Source: a virus. Taken from it: a DNA stretch of 21,990 bases. Positions 11,894 to 19,971 of the stretch are shown here, one piece after another; within the stretch, counting starts at the first letter, position 1; each line of letters starts with the position of its first letter. The notes under the pieces are model-generated. The model was given only the letters and a program-made list of their open reading frames with translations. It did not search any database and had not been told where the DNA came from. Position numbers and translations under genes: made by a program. Where the stretch lies: positions 1 through 21,990 of IMG/VR virus record IMGVR_UViG_3300046467_000779. One strand, 5' to 3'.

Positions 11894-14725
11894 TTAGGTT
11901 TGTGCCATATTTTGGACGCGTCCGATTTCTTGCCAGACGGATCCGTTGTATCTAAATGAGAATATATCAGTTTTACTTGCTGTCGCAGTTACAGTTGGTG
12001 CTGTACTTGCTGCGAACTCGAATACTGTATTCCACGATATTGTTCTTGCTGTTCCACCTTGTGCTAATTCTACACTAATGATTGCTCCTTCTACCGCATT
12101 ACTTGGCGCTGAGAAGGTTGTATTTTCAGTAGTAACATGATATGCATTTGATTTAGTTCTAGCGTCCCATGCGACTGCGGCTGAACTTGATGTTAATGCA
12201 GCTTGAGTTATTCTTGCTGATTTAGATACTGTTACATAACCACTAACAGCTAGTGCCGCACCTGAACCAGCTGAAGTTCCAGCATGATCAATCTGTAAAG
12301 CGTGAAATGGGCAATTGGGATCAGTTATATTAACCCGTGCAAGACCATTTGAAAGAGCGTCATTTCTAGCAGATGTGATTAATAATGCTTGCTCTCCAGC
12401 TACCATTCCTGCTATGTCTAATCTAGCAGATGGACTCGTAGTTCCTATACCAACTTTGTAATCACTCTTAATATAAATTACATCTGTAGTGTTAATACCA
12501 AATTTTAAATAAGCTCCAGAACCACCATTGCCTGTGTCAATACCCTGAATATAAGGTTCTCCACTATTTCCAAACTCAATTCTTCCATGACCTGAAGCAC
12601 TACCCCAATTATCTAATTTTGTTAATCCATTAATTGTTGCATTACTTGTAACTGTTAATCCTGTTAATGTTCCTACACTTGTAATAGCTGTCTGAGCTGC
12701 TTGAGTTACAGTTAATGCTGTACCACTTGTATTACCTGTAACATTTCCTGTTACGTTACCTGTAAGAGTACCCGTTAATCCTGTTGATGTCAACATTCCA
12801 GTACTAGGATTATAAGTTAATCCTGTATCTGTTTCAATTCCTTGTGTACCTGTAGCACCATCAACGAATGTTGGATAAACTGTTTCATCTGTTGAATTAT
12901 TGGCACTAACTGTAACATTTGTTCCTTCTGTAGCTGTGGCTACTGCTATATTTGCAGTACCATCAAAGCTTGTTCCACCTATTGTTCTTGCTGTAGCTAA
13001 TGCTGTTGCTGTTCCAGCTAATCCTGTTGTATCTTGGTTAAGTGTAGCTACTGTGAAATCTAATGTATTGTCTCCATCTTGATAAGCTACTGCTATTCCT
13101 GATTCTGTATTAGAACCAACCATGGCTCCAACTGTATCAGCAATATATTCGTTAAGTGCTGTACCATCTACTGTAATTACATCAGCTTCTAAAGTTCCGT
13201 CAATATCAGCATTTCCACTAATATCTAATTCAGTAGCAACAATTTTATCATTAAAAGTAGCAGCTCCTGCTTCTGACATATCAAGAGTAAGAGCAGTTAT
13301 TGTTGAACCACCATCATTACCCCTAAATACAAGGTCACCATCTGAAATTCTACTAAGAATTTGAGCATCGTCTGAACTTTTTTGTATATCAAAGAAAGTA
13401 GTCCCAGCATCTTTAACTTTGATATTCCCACCATCAGCGTCTAAAACAATATCGTGACTAGCATCTAATATAAAATCAGATGATGTTGTTGTCATTGTAT
13501 TACCATCTAATGCTATATTATCTACTGTAAGAGCTGTAAGTGTTCCTAAACTTGTAATATTTGTTTGTGCTGCTGTCGTAACAGTAGCTGCTGTACCTGA
13601 AGTGTTTCCTGTGACATCTCCAGTTATATCTCCAACAAAAGCTGTTGATGTAATTGAAGTTGCACCTGTAACTACACCCGCGTCTACACTAATTGTTCCG
13701 TCCAATAAGATTGCTGATCCTGATGCAGGCTCAATATTAATGGCTGCTCCAGAATCTAAAGTTAATACTCCTGCTGAATCAATATCTACTGTACCGTCTG
13801 CAGTTATCTGAATATTAGCAGCCGCGGCTGCAGTATCTACTGTTACTATACTTAATGTACCATTAGTTCCTACTGTTAGTGCTGCCGTGTCATCAGTAGA
13901 ACCAGTCATGGTAATTACTTTTCCGTTTAGATCAATATCATCAATAACTGCTTGTGTAATAGCACTATTTGTTCCTAATGTTGCTCCATCAATACTTCCA
14001 CCATTGATATCAATCGTACTGAATGTATCTATTGCACTTTCAAAAAATGTTTCAAAGTCAGATAGAGCTACTTGTTTCATAGTTCCACCATCATTGAGTA
14101 CTACTCTGTCCGCAGCTGCTAATGTTGTTGATGTAGCACTTGTATCTCCGTCTATTATATTAATTTCAGCGGCTGTAGCTGTAACTCCGTCTAAGATATT
14201 AAGTTCTGCAGCTGTTGAATTAACTCCGTCTAAAATATTAAGTTCTGCAGCTGTTGATGAAACATTAGTTCCACCAATGTCAAGTGTTGTTACTGATATC
14301 TCTCCTGCTACTGTTAATAATCCATCGGCAAATGTTAATAAATCTGTATCTGATGTGTGTCCTATTGTTGTTCCGTCAATAAGTACGGAGTCTACTGTAA
14401 CTTTACCTGCTAAGAAGTCTCCAACGGTATATGACATATTTCCAGTTGATGTACCTGTAGCTGTTGTTGTTCCTACAGCGAATGCATCGTTTGATTCGTC
14501 CCATATTAGACAAGCATTGTTTCCTGTACTTCCTCGTTCAAATACAAATCCTAAATCATTTGAATTTGAACCCGCACCTGTGTTAAGTTCGATTAAAGGG
14601 TCAGCATGTGTCTCTACTGTAGATGAAACAGTTGTAGTTGCTCCAGATACTGTAAGAGTACCACCGGCTGTAATATTACCGTCAGCATCTATTATACTAG
14701 CTAATTCTCTATTTCTTGTTGTCAT
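11894..14725 (-). CDS. Large tail fibre protein (943 aa)
   Basis: The N-terminus MTTRNRELASIIDADGNITA matches the left-edge fibre and probably anchors the fibre to the virion. A DPLIELNTG...ERG module (about residues 43-70) also occurs near the C-terminus of the right-edge fibre. Three (T/S)AAE(L/I)NI(L/I)DG repeats lie at about residues 160-195. The shaft continues with TGATSITSTAFVGDITGDVT and NITSLGTLTALTVDNIAL units, and the NSTDETVYPTFVDGATG module near 608-645. A VGIGTTSPSARLDIAGMVAG module near 765-790 is shared with the left-edge fibre. The C-terminal domain (about 830-943: AVAWDARTKSNAYHVTTENT, ISWNTVFEFAASTAPTVTAT, FSFRYNGSVWQEIGR) is a probable beta tip. Role: long virion fibre, likely trimeric. 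AGGA precedes the ATG. The 44-nt upstream gap holds no exact late promoter. Confidence 0.85.
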   Translation of the reverse strand: MTTRNRELASIIDADGNITAGGTLTVSGATTTVSSTVETHADPLIELNTGAGSNSNDLGFVFERGSTGNNACLIWDESNDAFAVGTTTATGTSTGNMSYTVGDFLAGKVTVDSVLIDGTTIGHTSDTDLLTFADGLLTVAGEISVTTLDIGGTNVSSTAAELNILDGVNSTAAELNILDGVTATAAEINIIDGDTSATSTTLAAADRVVLNDGGTMKQVALSDFETFFESAIDTFSTIDINGGSIDGATLGTNSAITQAVIDDIDLNGKVITMTGSTDDTAALTVGTNGTLSIVTVDTAAAAANIQITADGTVDIDSAGVLTLDSGAAINIEPASGSAILLDGTISVDAGVVTGATSITSTAFVGDITGDVTGNTSGTAATVTTAAQTNITSLGTLTALTVDNIALDGNTMTTTSSDFILDASHDIVLDADGGNIKVKDAGTTFFDIQKSSDDAQILSRISDGDLVFRGNDGGSTITALTLDMSEAGAATFNDKIVATELDISGNADIDGTLEADVITVDGTALNEYIADTVGAMVGSNTESGIAVAYQDGDNTLDFTVATLNQDTTGLAGTATALATARTIGGTSFDGTANIAVATATEGTNVTVSANNSTDETVYPTFVDGATGTQGIETDTGLTYNPSTGMLTSTGLTGTLTGNVTGNVTGNTSGTALTVTQAAQTAITSVGTLTGLTVTSNATINGLTKLDNWGSASGHGRIEFGNSGEPYIQGIDTGNGGSGAYLKFGINTTDVIYIKSDYKVGIGTTSPSARLDIAGMVAGEQALLITSARNDALSNGLARVNITDPNCPFHALQIDHAGTSAGSGAALAVSGYVTVSKSARITQAALTSSSAAVAWDARTKSNAYHVTTENTTFSAPSNAVEGAIISVELAQGGTARTISWNTVFEFAASTAPTVTATASKTDIFSFRYNGSVWQEIGRVQNMAQT
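12804..12912 (-). repeat. NSTDET fibre module, copy 2 (943-aa fibre)
   Basis: Encodes VSANNSTDETVYPTFVDGAT and GTQGIETDTGLTYNPS. Differences from the other copies fall largely at third codon positions. Confidence 0.8.
13659..13944 (-). repeat. Inter-fibre repeat A (943-aa fibre)
   Basis: A 286-nt stretch that aligns without gaps to 21572-21857 in the right-edge fibre at a constant offset of 7913 nt. It encodes GSAILLDGTISVDAGVVTGA preceded by ANIQITADGTVDIDSAG. Similarity by eye is high but not perfect, with most differences at synonymous positions. Confidence 0.75.
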
Positions 14726-14769
14726 TTTTTTGTCCTATCTATAGTACTAGTTATGTTATCGTTTATTTA

Positions 14770-15135
14770 TTATAGTTCAACCCAACTTGTAGTTGCCTCA
14801 TTCCAAGTATATACTTTACCATCAGTTGGTCGTGCTGTTGGGGCTTCCCACCTGCAAGTACTTTCGTTTAAAGTCCAACTTGCGTATGGTTGATCTGATA
14901 TAAAAGCATTCCTTTCTCTGTCATAATTAGAGCCTATTGTTGCATAATTTTTTCTAAAAGTTGCGTTATATGAGGTTTGTTTAAACCAACCGGATTCTGG
15001 ACCCAATAAGTTTGTTAAAAAATTAATACCAAGTTGTTCTTGTTCATTGCCATCTCCATCAGTAATAACATCATTATTAACTACATAAATATCTATAACT
15101 TTATCTTGTGAATCTATTTTTGCGAAATGTGCCAT
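14770..15135 (-). CDS. Small virion-associated protein, MAHFA family (copy 1)
   Basis: A 121-aa protein starting MAHFAKIDSQDKVIDIYVVN, with WFKQTSYNATFRKNYATIGS, the segment DQPYASWTLNESTCRWEAPT and the ending YTWNEATTSWVEL. It is paralogous to the 125-aa protein at 4020-4397. This copy has the more usual form of the family seen in marine myoviruses (NYAxIG, PYASWTL, CRWEAP). It lies 18 nt after the 1572-aa fibre and ahead of the 943-aa fibre, with AGGA upstream. The repeated association with fibres that end in glycine-rich domains suggests an assembly or connecting role, which is inference. Confidence 0.8.
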   Translation of the reverse strand: MAHFAKIDSQDKVIDIYVVNNDVITDGDGNEQEQLGINFLTNLLGPESGWFKQTSYNATFRKNYATIGSNYDRERNAFISDQPYASWTLNESTCRWEAPTARPTDGKVYTWNEATTSWVEL

Positions 15136-15153
15136 ATTTTTTTCCTATTTTTC

Positions 15154-18100
15154 CTATCCAACATAGGTTCCTGTACCATTGTATTGAATAATAGTATCCG
15201 TTCCAGATGTTGTAACTGTTGGGTTACCTGTATGTGATGAGGAATAATCAGCAGTTGGAACTCGTAAAATTACAACCCCACTTCCTCCTGCCGCAGAATG
15301 AGCGTTGCTTGTGTTTTGATCTCCCATACCACCGCCTCCACCACCTGTATTAGTAGTTCCAGCTACTGCAGATAAGGCTGCTCGTTGACCAACTCCACCA
15401 CCATGAGTAGCTGAGTTAGTATAGTTGCCGCTATCTTGCAAAGACCCACTTCCACCACCGCCTCCGCTTCTTCCAACAGCTGAACCAGTTATTGAAGAAT
15501 TCATACCCGCACCTCCAGCACCCGCGTGACCTGATCCACCTGCCGCAGATTGAGCTGCAGCACCTACTGCTCCTGCTCCTCCGCCACCACCGGCATCATA
15601 AGAGGTATTACCTACTCCACCATCATATCCTTGATTAGCTGTTCCTGATCCACCAGTTCCATTTGAAGTACCATTTCCGTCACTTCCTCCGCCACCAGAG
15701 CCACCATTTCCACCATTTCCGTTATTAGGAGTTGAAGGACTTCTTCCTCCACCGCCACCGCCACCAACTGATGAAACGGTTGTTATTGCTCCACCAGCAA
15801 TAGATGAAGTTCCCCCTTGGCCACCTTGATATGCTCCATCGGCTCCTCTTGCTCCAGCTGCTCCGACTGTTATTGTATAAGTTACTCCACCTACAAGTAC
15901 TAAAGCTGTCTCGGAAGAACCTCCACCTCCAGATGTTTCGCTGTTATATGAATTACGATAACCACCTCCGCCGCCTCCGCCTGCGTAGACTCCTCCTCCG
16001 CCACCGCCACCTGCGATAACTAAGTAATCTCCATCATATTCATTTGGTATATCTCCTGTACCTGAACCTATATTGGTCCAAACATTACTTCCACCTGTCG
16101 CATCAGTTAAGACATAACTCTCACCAGAACTAGAATTAACCCATAAATGACCTACACCAGAAGAAGGATTTGTTGATATTACAGGATTAGAAGAAGAAAC
16201 AGTAGTATCTGTTAATGCAGCTAATGTAGTTGAGCCAGCTGATAATGTTTCAAATGCAGGTGGACTTCCTGCCCCTGTACTTGTTAATACTTGTCCATCT
16301 GAACCTGTTGCTATTGCTACAGGGTCACCTGATGCATCATAACTAATTATATTACCATCTGTTCCACCTGCCATTTTAGCAAGTGATATGGAATTATCAG
16401 CTATATATCCAGAAGCAACCGCTGTTCCTTGCCACACTCCTGTTCCTATTGTACCAACACTTGTAATATTTGTTTGGGCTGCTGTTTGAAGTGTTCCTGT
16501 TAAAGTTCCAGAAAATCCTGTAGAGGTTAATAAACCTGTAGAAGGATTATAAGTTAATCCTGTGTCTGTTTCTATTCCTTGTGTACCAGTTGCTCCATCT
16601 ACAAAAGTTGGATAAACGGTTTCATCTGTAGAGTTGTTTGCACTTGCTGTTACATTATCTGCTGTTCCTGTTGTGTCTTGGTTAAGTGTACCAACAACTA
16701 AGTCTATTGTTCCATCACCGTCTTGATAAGTAGCTGTTATACCTGTTTCAGTATTACTTGTAAACATAGCACCTGCTATATCTTGTATTTCTTCACTAGT
16801 ATTTTTAGCAAAGTCTGATACTAGAGATTTCTTTAAAGCTGTACCAGATGCATCATATATTAATACATGGTCTGCATCGGCTGCTGTAACTTCTGTTAAA
16901 CCTGTTAATGCTGATGCTGCTATTGCTGTTGCTGTTCCAACTGCTACACTTTGATTAGACATTGCTTCAACTAAAACACCAGTTGGTGGTGCTGTAGAGA
17001 AAGTAACAGTAGTTCCACTTACAGTATAATTGTCTTTACTCTGATATACACCATCAAAATATATACTTGTATGATTTTCATTTGAAGGTGTTACACTTAA
17101 TGTTAATGTTGTATCTGAATTATCTCCAGTCATTTTATCAACAGTTACATCATGTCCATATAAAATATTTGTTTGTGCACCTGAAACTGCTTCTACTTTA
17201 ACACCTGTTGGTGGTGCAGTAGCAAATGTAAGAGTTGTTCCACTTACTGCCCAATTATCTTTATGTTGATATACTCCGTCCCAATATACTTGAACTGCGT
17301 TCTCATGTAATGGAGCTCTTGTTAATGTTAGAGTTGTGTCTGAATTATCTCCAGTCATTGTATTAAGAACTGGATAGGCTGCTGTAGCTTGATTAACCCA
17401 AGCAGAACCATTATATCTTAACATATCTCCACTTGTTATTGAAGTTAATGTTACATCTGTTAAGTTTGAGACAGCTGATGCCGCTGTTGCCCAAGATAAA
17501 GTTCCTGAACCATCTGTCTTTAATGTTTGATTAGCTGAACCATCAGCTGTTGGAAGAACCCAAATTTGATCAGCACTTAAAGCTGGTGCTTCAAATCCTA
17601 CATAGTTAGCTCCTTCATAAAATCTTAATTCTTTATTACTTCCATCTAGTGAAAGATTATCGTTTATAGTTACTGCACCATTAACATCTAATCCAGTTAA
17701 TGAACCTAATGAAGTAATATTTGTTTGTGCTGCTGTCGTAACAGTTGCAGCTGTTCCAGAAGTGTTTCCTGTAACATTACCTGTAACATTACCTTCTAGA
17801 TTAGAAACTAATGTTCCTGTTGCATATCCAGTTCCAGATGTATTAACTGTAGTTGTAGGGGCCGCTTGATTGTCTTTGAATAATTTCCATTTTCCAGAAT
17901 CAGATGCATCTCTGAATAAACCACCATATAAATCTTGAGAACCTGAAGTGTCATACAGTCCGTATATTCCAATATCTACTGCATCTGCAGCGTTATTACC
18001 TGTAGCTAAAGATACTAAAGGATCTTCTACCGCTAAGGTTGATGTATTTACTGTTACTGTATCTCCACTAACAGTAAGATTTCCCGAAATTGTTACGTTA

Positions 18101-19872
18101 TTGGGTAATCCTATTTGAATTTGATTGTTAGAAACTGTAGTTTCTATTTCATTACTAGTTCCAACAAAATCTAATGTATCTGTACCAACTGTTACTACAT
18201 CATCTGAACCAGAATCTGCACCAACTGTTAATGAAGTACTTACCGCTGTCCAAGAATTGTCCCCTCTTAAAAAAGTAGAAGAAGAAGCTGTTCCTGAAGC
18301 AGAAAGCATTGCAATATCAACTGCATCTGTTTGTATAGTAGCTGCAGCCGTTACATTTCCCGAACCATCAAATGATGGTGATGTCCAAACGACATCTCCC
18401 GTCATACCTATTGTTCTTCCTGACGCTAAAGCTGTTGATGTTGCCGCTAATCCTACTGCTATATTCGCTGTACCATCAAAAGATGTTCCACCTATTGTTC
18501 TTGCTGTCGCTAAAGCTGTCGCTGTCGCTGCATTACCTGTAAGAGTACCTGTAAGTCCTGTAGATGTCAACATTCCTGTACTTGGATTATATGTTAATCC
18601 TGTATCTGTTTCTATACCCTGACTACCTGTTGCACCATCTACAAAAGTTGGATAAACTGTTTCATCTGTTGAATTATTAGCTGAAGCTGTAATTAAATCT
18701 GCTGTACCTGTCGTGTCTTGGTTAAGTGTACCAACAACAAAGTCTAAAGTATTATCTCCATCTTCGTAAGTAACTGTTATATTTGTTTCAGTATTAGAAC
18801 TAACCATAGCACCGACTGTATCGGCTATTACTTCTCCAAAACTTGTAAATGATAATGCACCACTTCCGTCTGTAATTATAGTTTGATTAGCTGAACCATC
18901 AGCATTAGGCCATGTAAGTCCGTCTAATATAATATTACCTGAACCATTTGGTGTTAATGTAATATCTGAATTGGCTGCGTCAGCTATGACGATTGAACCT
19001 GAATTTGAACCACTATTTGTGTTAAGAGTTAAATCTCCTGTACCACTTGTTGATACTGTTACATTTTCTCCACTTGAACCTAGTGTGACTGTATCTGTTT
19101 GTAATGTAACATCTCCTGTACCATGTGGAACAATATCAATGTTTCTGTTTGATGTTGATACTATATCGTAAGTAACTACATCTAAATTTCCAGCTAATTG
19201 TGGAGAAGTATCATTAGACACATCTGAAAGTCCTGTTTCATTGAACTCCCAAATAGTTAAAATATCTCCTGATGTAGCTCCAGAAGCTAAAACTACTGTT
19301 GTTCCAGATGTGGCTGTGTAGTCTGTTGCATCTAATAATACACCATTGAGATATACTTGTGTATTTCCTACTGTGTATATTAAACTCTCTGAATTCGCGT
19401 CATTTCCAGAGAATGATGTTTGATTAGCAGTTGCTGTATATTTAAAGTAATCAAAAGGATTTGTTCCTTCAAAAGATGTAACAAGAAGTATAGAACCTGA
19501 ACCTGTTGCTGATCCTAATACTACAGAAGTTCCATTAGATGCAGTATAATCTGATACATCTAATAAGATACCATTTAAGAATACTTGAATTTGTCCAGCT
19601 GTGTATGCTAATGTTTGACTATCAGCGTCTGAACCTGTGAATGTAGTTGTACTACCTGAAGCTACAAATTTATATGTAGTATGTGAAAATGCTGATGAAG
19701 AAGCTGCTGTTGATCCTGATAAATTTACTATACTTTCAGAGCCACTAACGGACTTCTTCATATAGAGTTTACCATCATAAGTATTAAGAGCCAATTCTCC
19801 TAATGCTAGATCACTTGTTGTGGGTGCCGCGCTAGCCGAAGCTGAACGCTTTAATTTGATATTAGTTGCCAT
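15154..19872 (-). CDS. Very large tail fibre protein with glycine-rich tip (1572 aa)
   Basis: The N-terminus MATNIKLKRSASASAAPTTS followed by LALGELALNTYDGKLYMK is the attachment segment found at the start of many phage fibres. Residues about 64-215 hold two tandem copies of a VFLNGILLDVSDYTA-type domain (second copy VYLNGVLLDATDYTA). A second tandem pair lies near 840-970 (VYWDGVYQHKDNW and IYFDGVYQSKDNY). The NSTDETVYPTFVDGATG module occurs twice, near 397-430 and 1075-1110. A DPLVSLATG...GLFRDASDSGKWKLF module is at about 615-665. From about residue 1280 (GDYLVIAGGGGGGG) the chain becomes a polyglycine array to about 1540, ending GGSGVVILRVP, closely like the 321-aa adhesin. Role: long fibre with a probable receptor-binding tip. 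It has its own late promoter (19960-19967) and a leader with two palindromes. Confidence 0.85.
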   Translation of the reverse strand: MATNIKLKRSASASAAPTTSDLALGELALNTYDGKLYMKKSVSGSESIVNLSGSTAASSSAFSHTTYKFVASGSTTTFTGSDADSQTLAYTAGQIQVFLNGILLDVSDYTASNGTSVVLGSATGSGSILLVTSFEGTNPFDYFKYTATANQTSFSGNDANSESLIYTVGNTQVYLNGVLLDATDYTATSGTTVVLASGATSGDILTIWEFNETGLSDVSNDTSPQLAGNLDVVTYDIVSTSNRNIDIVPHGTGDVTLQTDTVTLGSSGENVTVSTSGTGDLTLNTNSGSNSGSIVIADAANSDITLTPNGSGNIILDGLTWPNADGSANQTIITDGSGALSFTSFGEVIADTVGAMVSSNTETNITVTYEDGDNTLDFVVGTLNQDTTGTADLITASANNSTDETVYPTFVDGATGSQGIETDTGLTYNPSTGMLTSTGLTGTLTGNAATATALATARTIGGTSFDGTANIAVGLAATSTALASGRTIGMTGDVVWTSPSFDGSGNVTAAATIQTDAVDIAMLSASGTASSSTFLRGDNSWTAVSTSLTVGADSGSDDVVTVGTDTLDFVGTSNEIETTVSNNQIQIGLPNNVTISGNLTVSGDTVTVNTSTLAVEDPLVSLATGNNAADAVDIGIYGLYDTSGSQDLYGGLFRDASDSGKWKLFKDNQAAPTTTVNTSGTGYATGTLVSNLEGNVTGNVTGNTSGTAATVTTAAQTNITSLGSLTGLDVNGAVTINDNLSLDGSNKELRFYEGANYVGFEAPALSADQIWVLPTADGSANQTLKTDGSGTLSWATAASAVSNLTDVTLTSITSGDMLRYNGSAWVNQATAAYPVLNTMTGDNSDTTLTLTRAPLHENAVQVYWDGVYQHKDNWAVSGTTLTFATAPPTGVKVEAVSGAQTNILYGHDVTVDKMTGDNSDTTLTLSVTPSNENHTSIYFDGVYQSKDNYTVSGTTVTFSTAPPTGVLVEAMSNQSVAVGTATAIAASALTGLTEVTAADADHVLIYDASGTALKKSLVSDFAKNTSEEIQDIAGAMFTSNTETGITATYQDGDGTIDLVVGTLNQDTTGTADNVTASANNSTDETVYPTFVDGATGTQGIETDTGLTYNPSTGLLTSTGFSGTLTGTLQTAAQTNITSVGTIGTGVWQGTAVASGYIADNSISLAKMAGGTDGNIISYDASGDPVAIATGSDGQVLTSTGAGSPPAFETLSAGSTTLAALTDTTVSSSNPVISTNPSSGVGHLWVNSSSGESYVLTDATGGSNVWTNIGSGTGDIPNEYDGDYLVIAGGGGGGGVYAGGGGGGGYRNSYNSETSGGGGSSETALVLVGGVTYTITVGAAGARGADGAYQGGQGGTSSIAGGAITTVSSVGGGGGGGRSPSTPNNGNGGNGGSGGGGSDGNGTSNGTGGSGTANQGYDGGVGNTSYDAGGGGGAGAVGAAAQSAAGGSGHAGAGGAGMNSSITGSAVGRSGGGGGSGSLQDSGNYTNSATHGGGVGQRAALSAVAGTTNTGGGGGGMGDQNTSNAHSAAGGSGVVILRVPTADYSSSHTGNPTVTTSGTDTIIQYNGTGTYVG
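16541..16649 (-). repeat. NSTDET fibre module, copy 3 (1572-aa fibre, distal)
   Basis: Encodes ASANNSTDETVYPTFVDGAT and GTQGIETDTGLTYNPS, followed by TGLLTSTGFSGTLTG. This is the second occurrence within the same polypeptide. Confidence 0.8.
18581..18689 (-). repeat. NSTDET fibre module, copy 4 (1572-aa fibre, proximal)
   Basis: Encodes ASANNSTDETVYPTFVDGAT and GSQGIETDTGLTYNPS, the same GSQG variant as copy 1. It is preceded by LNQDTTGTADLIT, also as in copy 1. Confidence 0.8.
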
Positions 19873-19905
19873 TTTACCGCCTATTTAGACTATGTTCAAT
19901 CACCT

Positions 19906-19919
19906 ACTCTATATAGAGT
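19906..19919 (-). repeat. Second perfect palindrome in the fibre leader
   Basis: ACTCTATATAGAGT is a perfect 14-nt palindrome 15 nt downstream of the first. Its arms (ACTCT, AGAGT) are complementary to arms of the first palindrome, so the two could fold as separate hairpins or pair with each other. It lies 33 nt before the ATG of the 1572-aa fibre and does not cover the ribosome site. Confidence 0.5.
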
Positions 19920-19934
19920 CTTTACAAAAATAAT

Positions 19935-19950
19935 AGAGTTATATAACTCT
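19935..19950 (-). terminator. Perfect palindrome followed by T-rich tract (hairpin or weak terminator)
   Basis: AGAGTTATATAACTCT is a perfect 16-nt palindrome. On the minus strand it is followed by ATTATTTTTG, the layout of a weak, AU-rich intrinsic terminator 22 nt downstream of the right-edge fibre stop. Because the late promoter box lies between that stop and this hairpin, the structure would also sit at the 5' end of the fibre mRNA, where it may protect the message instead of terminating it. Confidence 0.45.
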
Positions 19951-19959
19951 TAAAGTAAC

Positions 19960-19967
19960 TATTTATA
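19960..19967 (-). promoter_or_regulatory. T4-type late promoter box upstream of 1572-aa fibre
   Basis: A perfect TATAAATA on the minus strand, 5 nt past the stop of the upstream fibre and 87 nt before the ATG at 19872. This is the T4 late-promoter consensus, recognised by a gp55-type sigma factor with a gp33/gp45 coactivator; those genes are not in the window. It is followed by GTTACTT. Initiation would fall at about 19950-19955, just before or at the first palindrome of the leader. Confidence 0.7.
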
Positions 19968-19971
19968 ACAG

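Noticed and set aside
11912-11924. GGACGCGTCC palindrome near the end of the 943-aa fibre as a regulatory site or terminator
   Set aside because: It is only 10 nt, lies inside codons for IGRVQ, lacks a following T tract, and occurs once.
13887-14744. Long plus-strand open frame (285 codons) and many other plus-strand frames of 60-190 codons
   Set aside because: They lie antisense to fibre genes. The repetitive Thr/Ala/Gly/Val codons of the minus strand rarely give stops on the other strand. The products are low-complexity Ser/Val/Pro strings without domains, and no plus-strand promoters or ribosome sites were seen.
14764-14771. AATAAATA upstream of the 943-aa fibre as a late promoter
   Set aside because: The first base departs from the consensus, the following bases (AACG) do not match the GT extension of the other four sites, and it overlaps the stop region of the preceding gene. 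AT-rich chance is likely.
1041-18689. Recurrent fibre modules as a CRISPR array or transposon repeats
   Set aside because: The copies are in frame inside coding sequences, irregularly spaced over 17 kb, and have no spacers, terminal inverted repeats or transposase.
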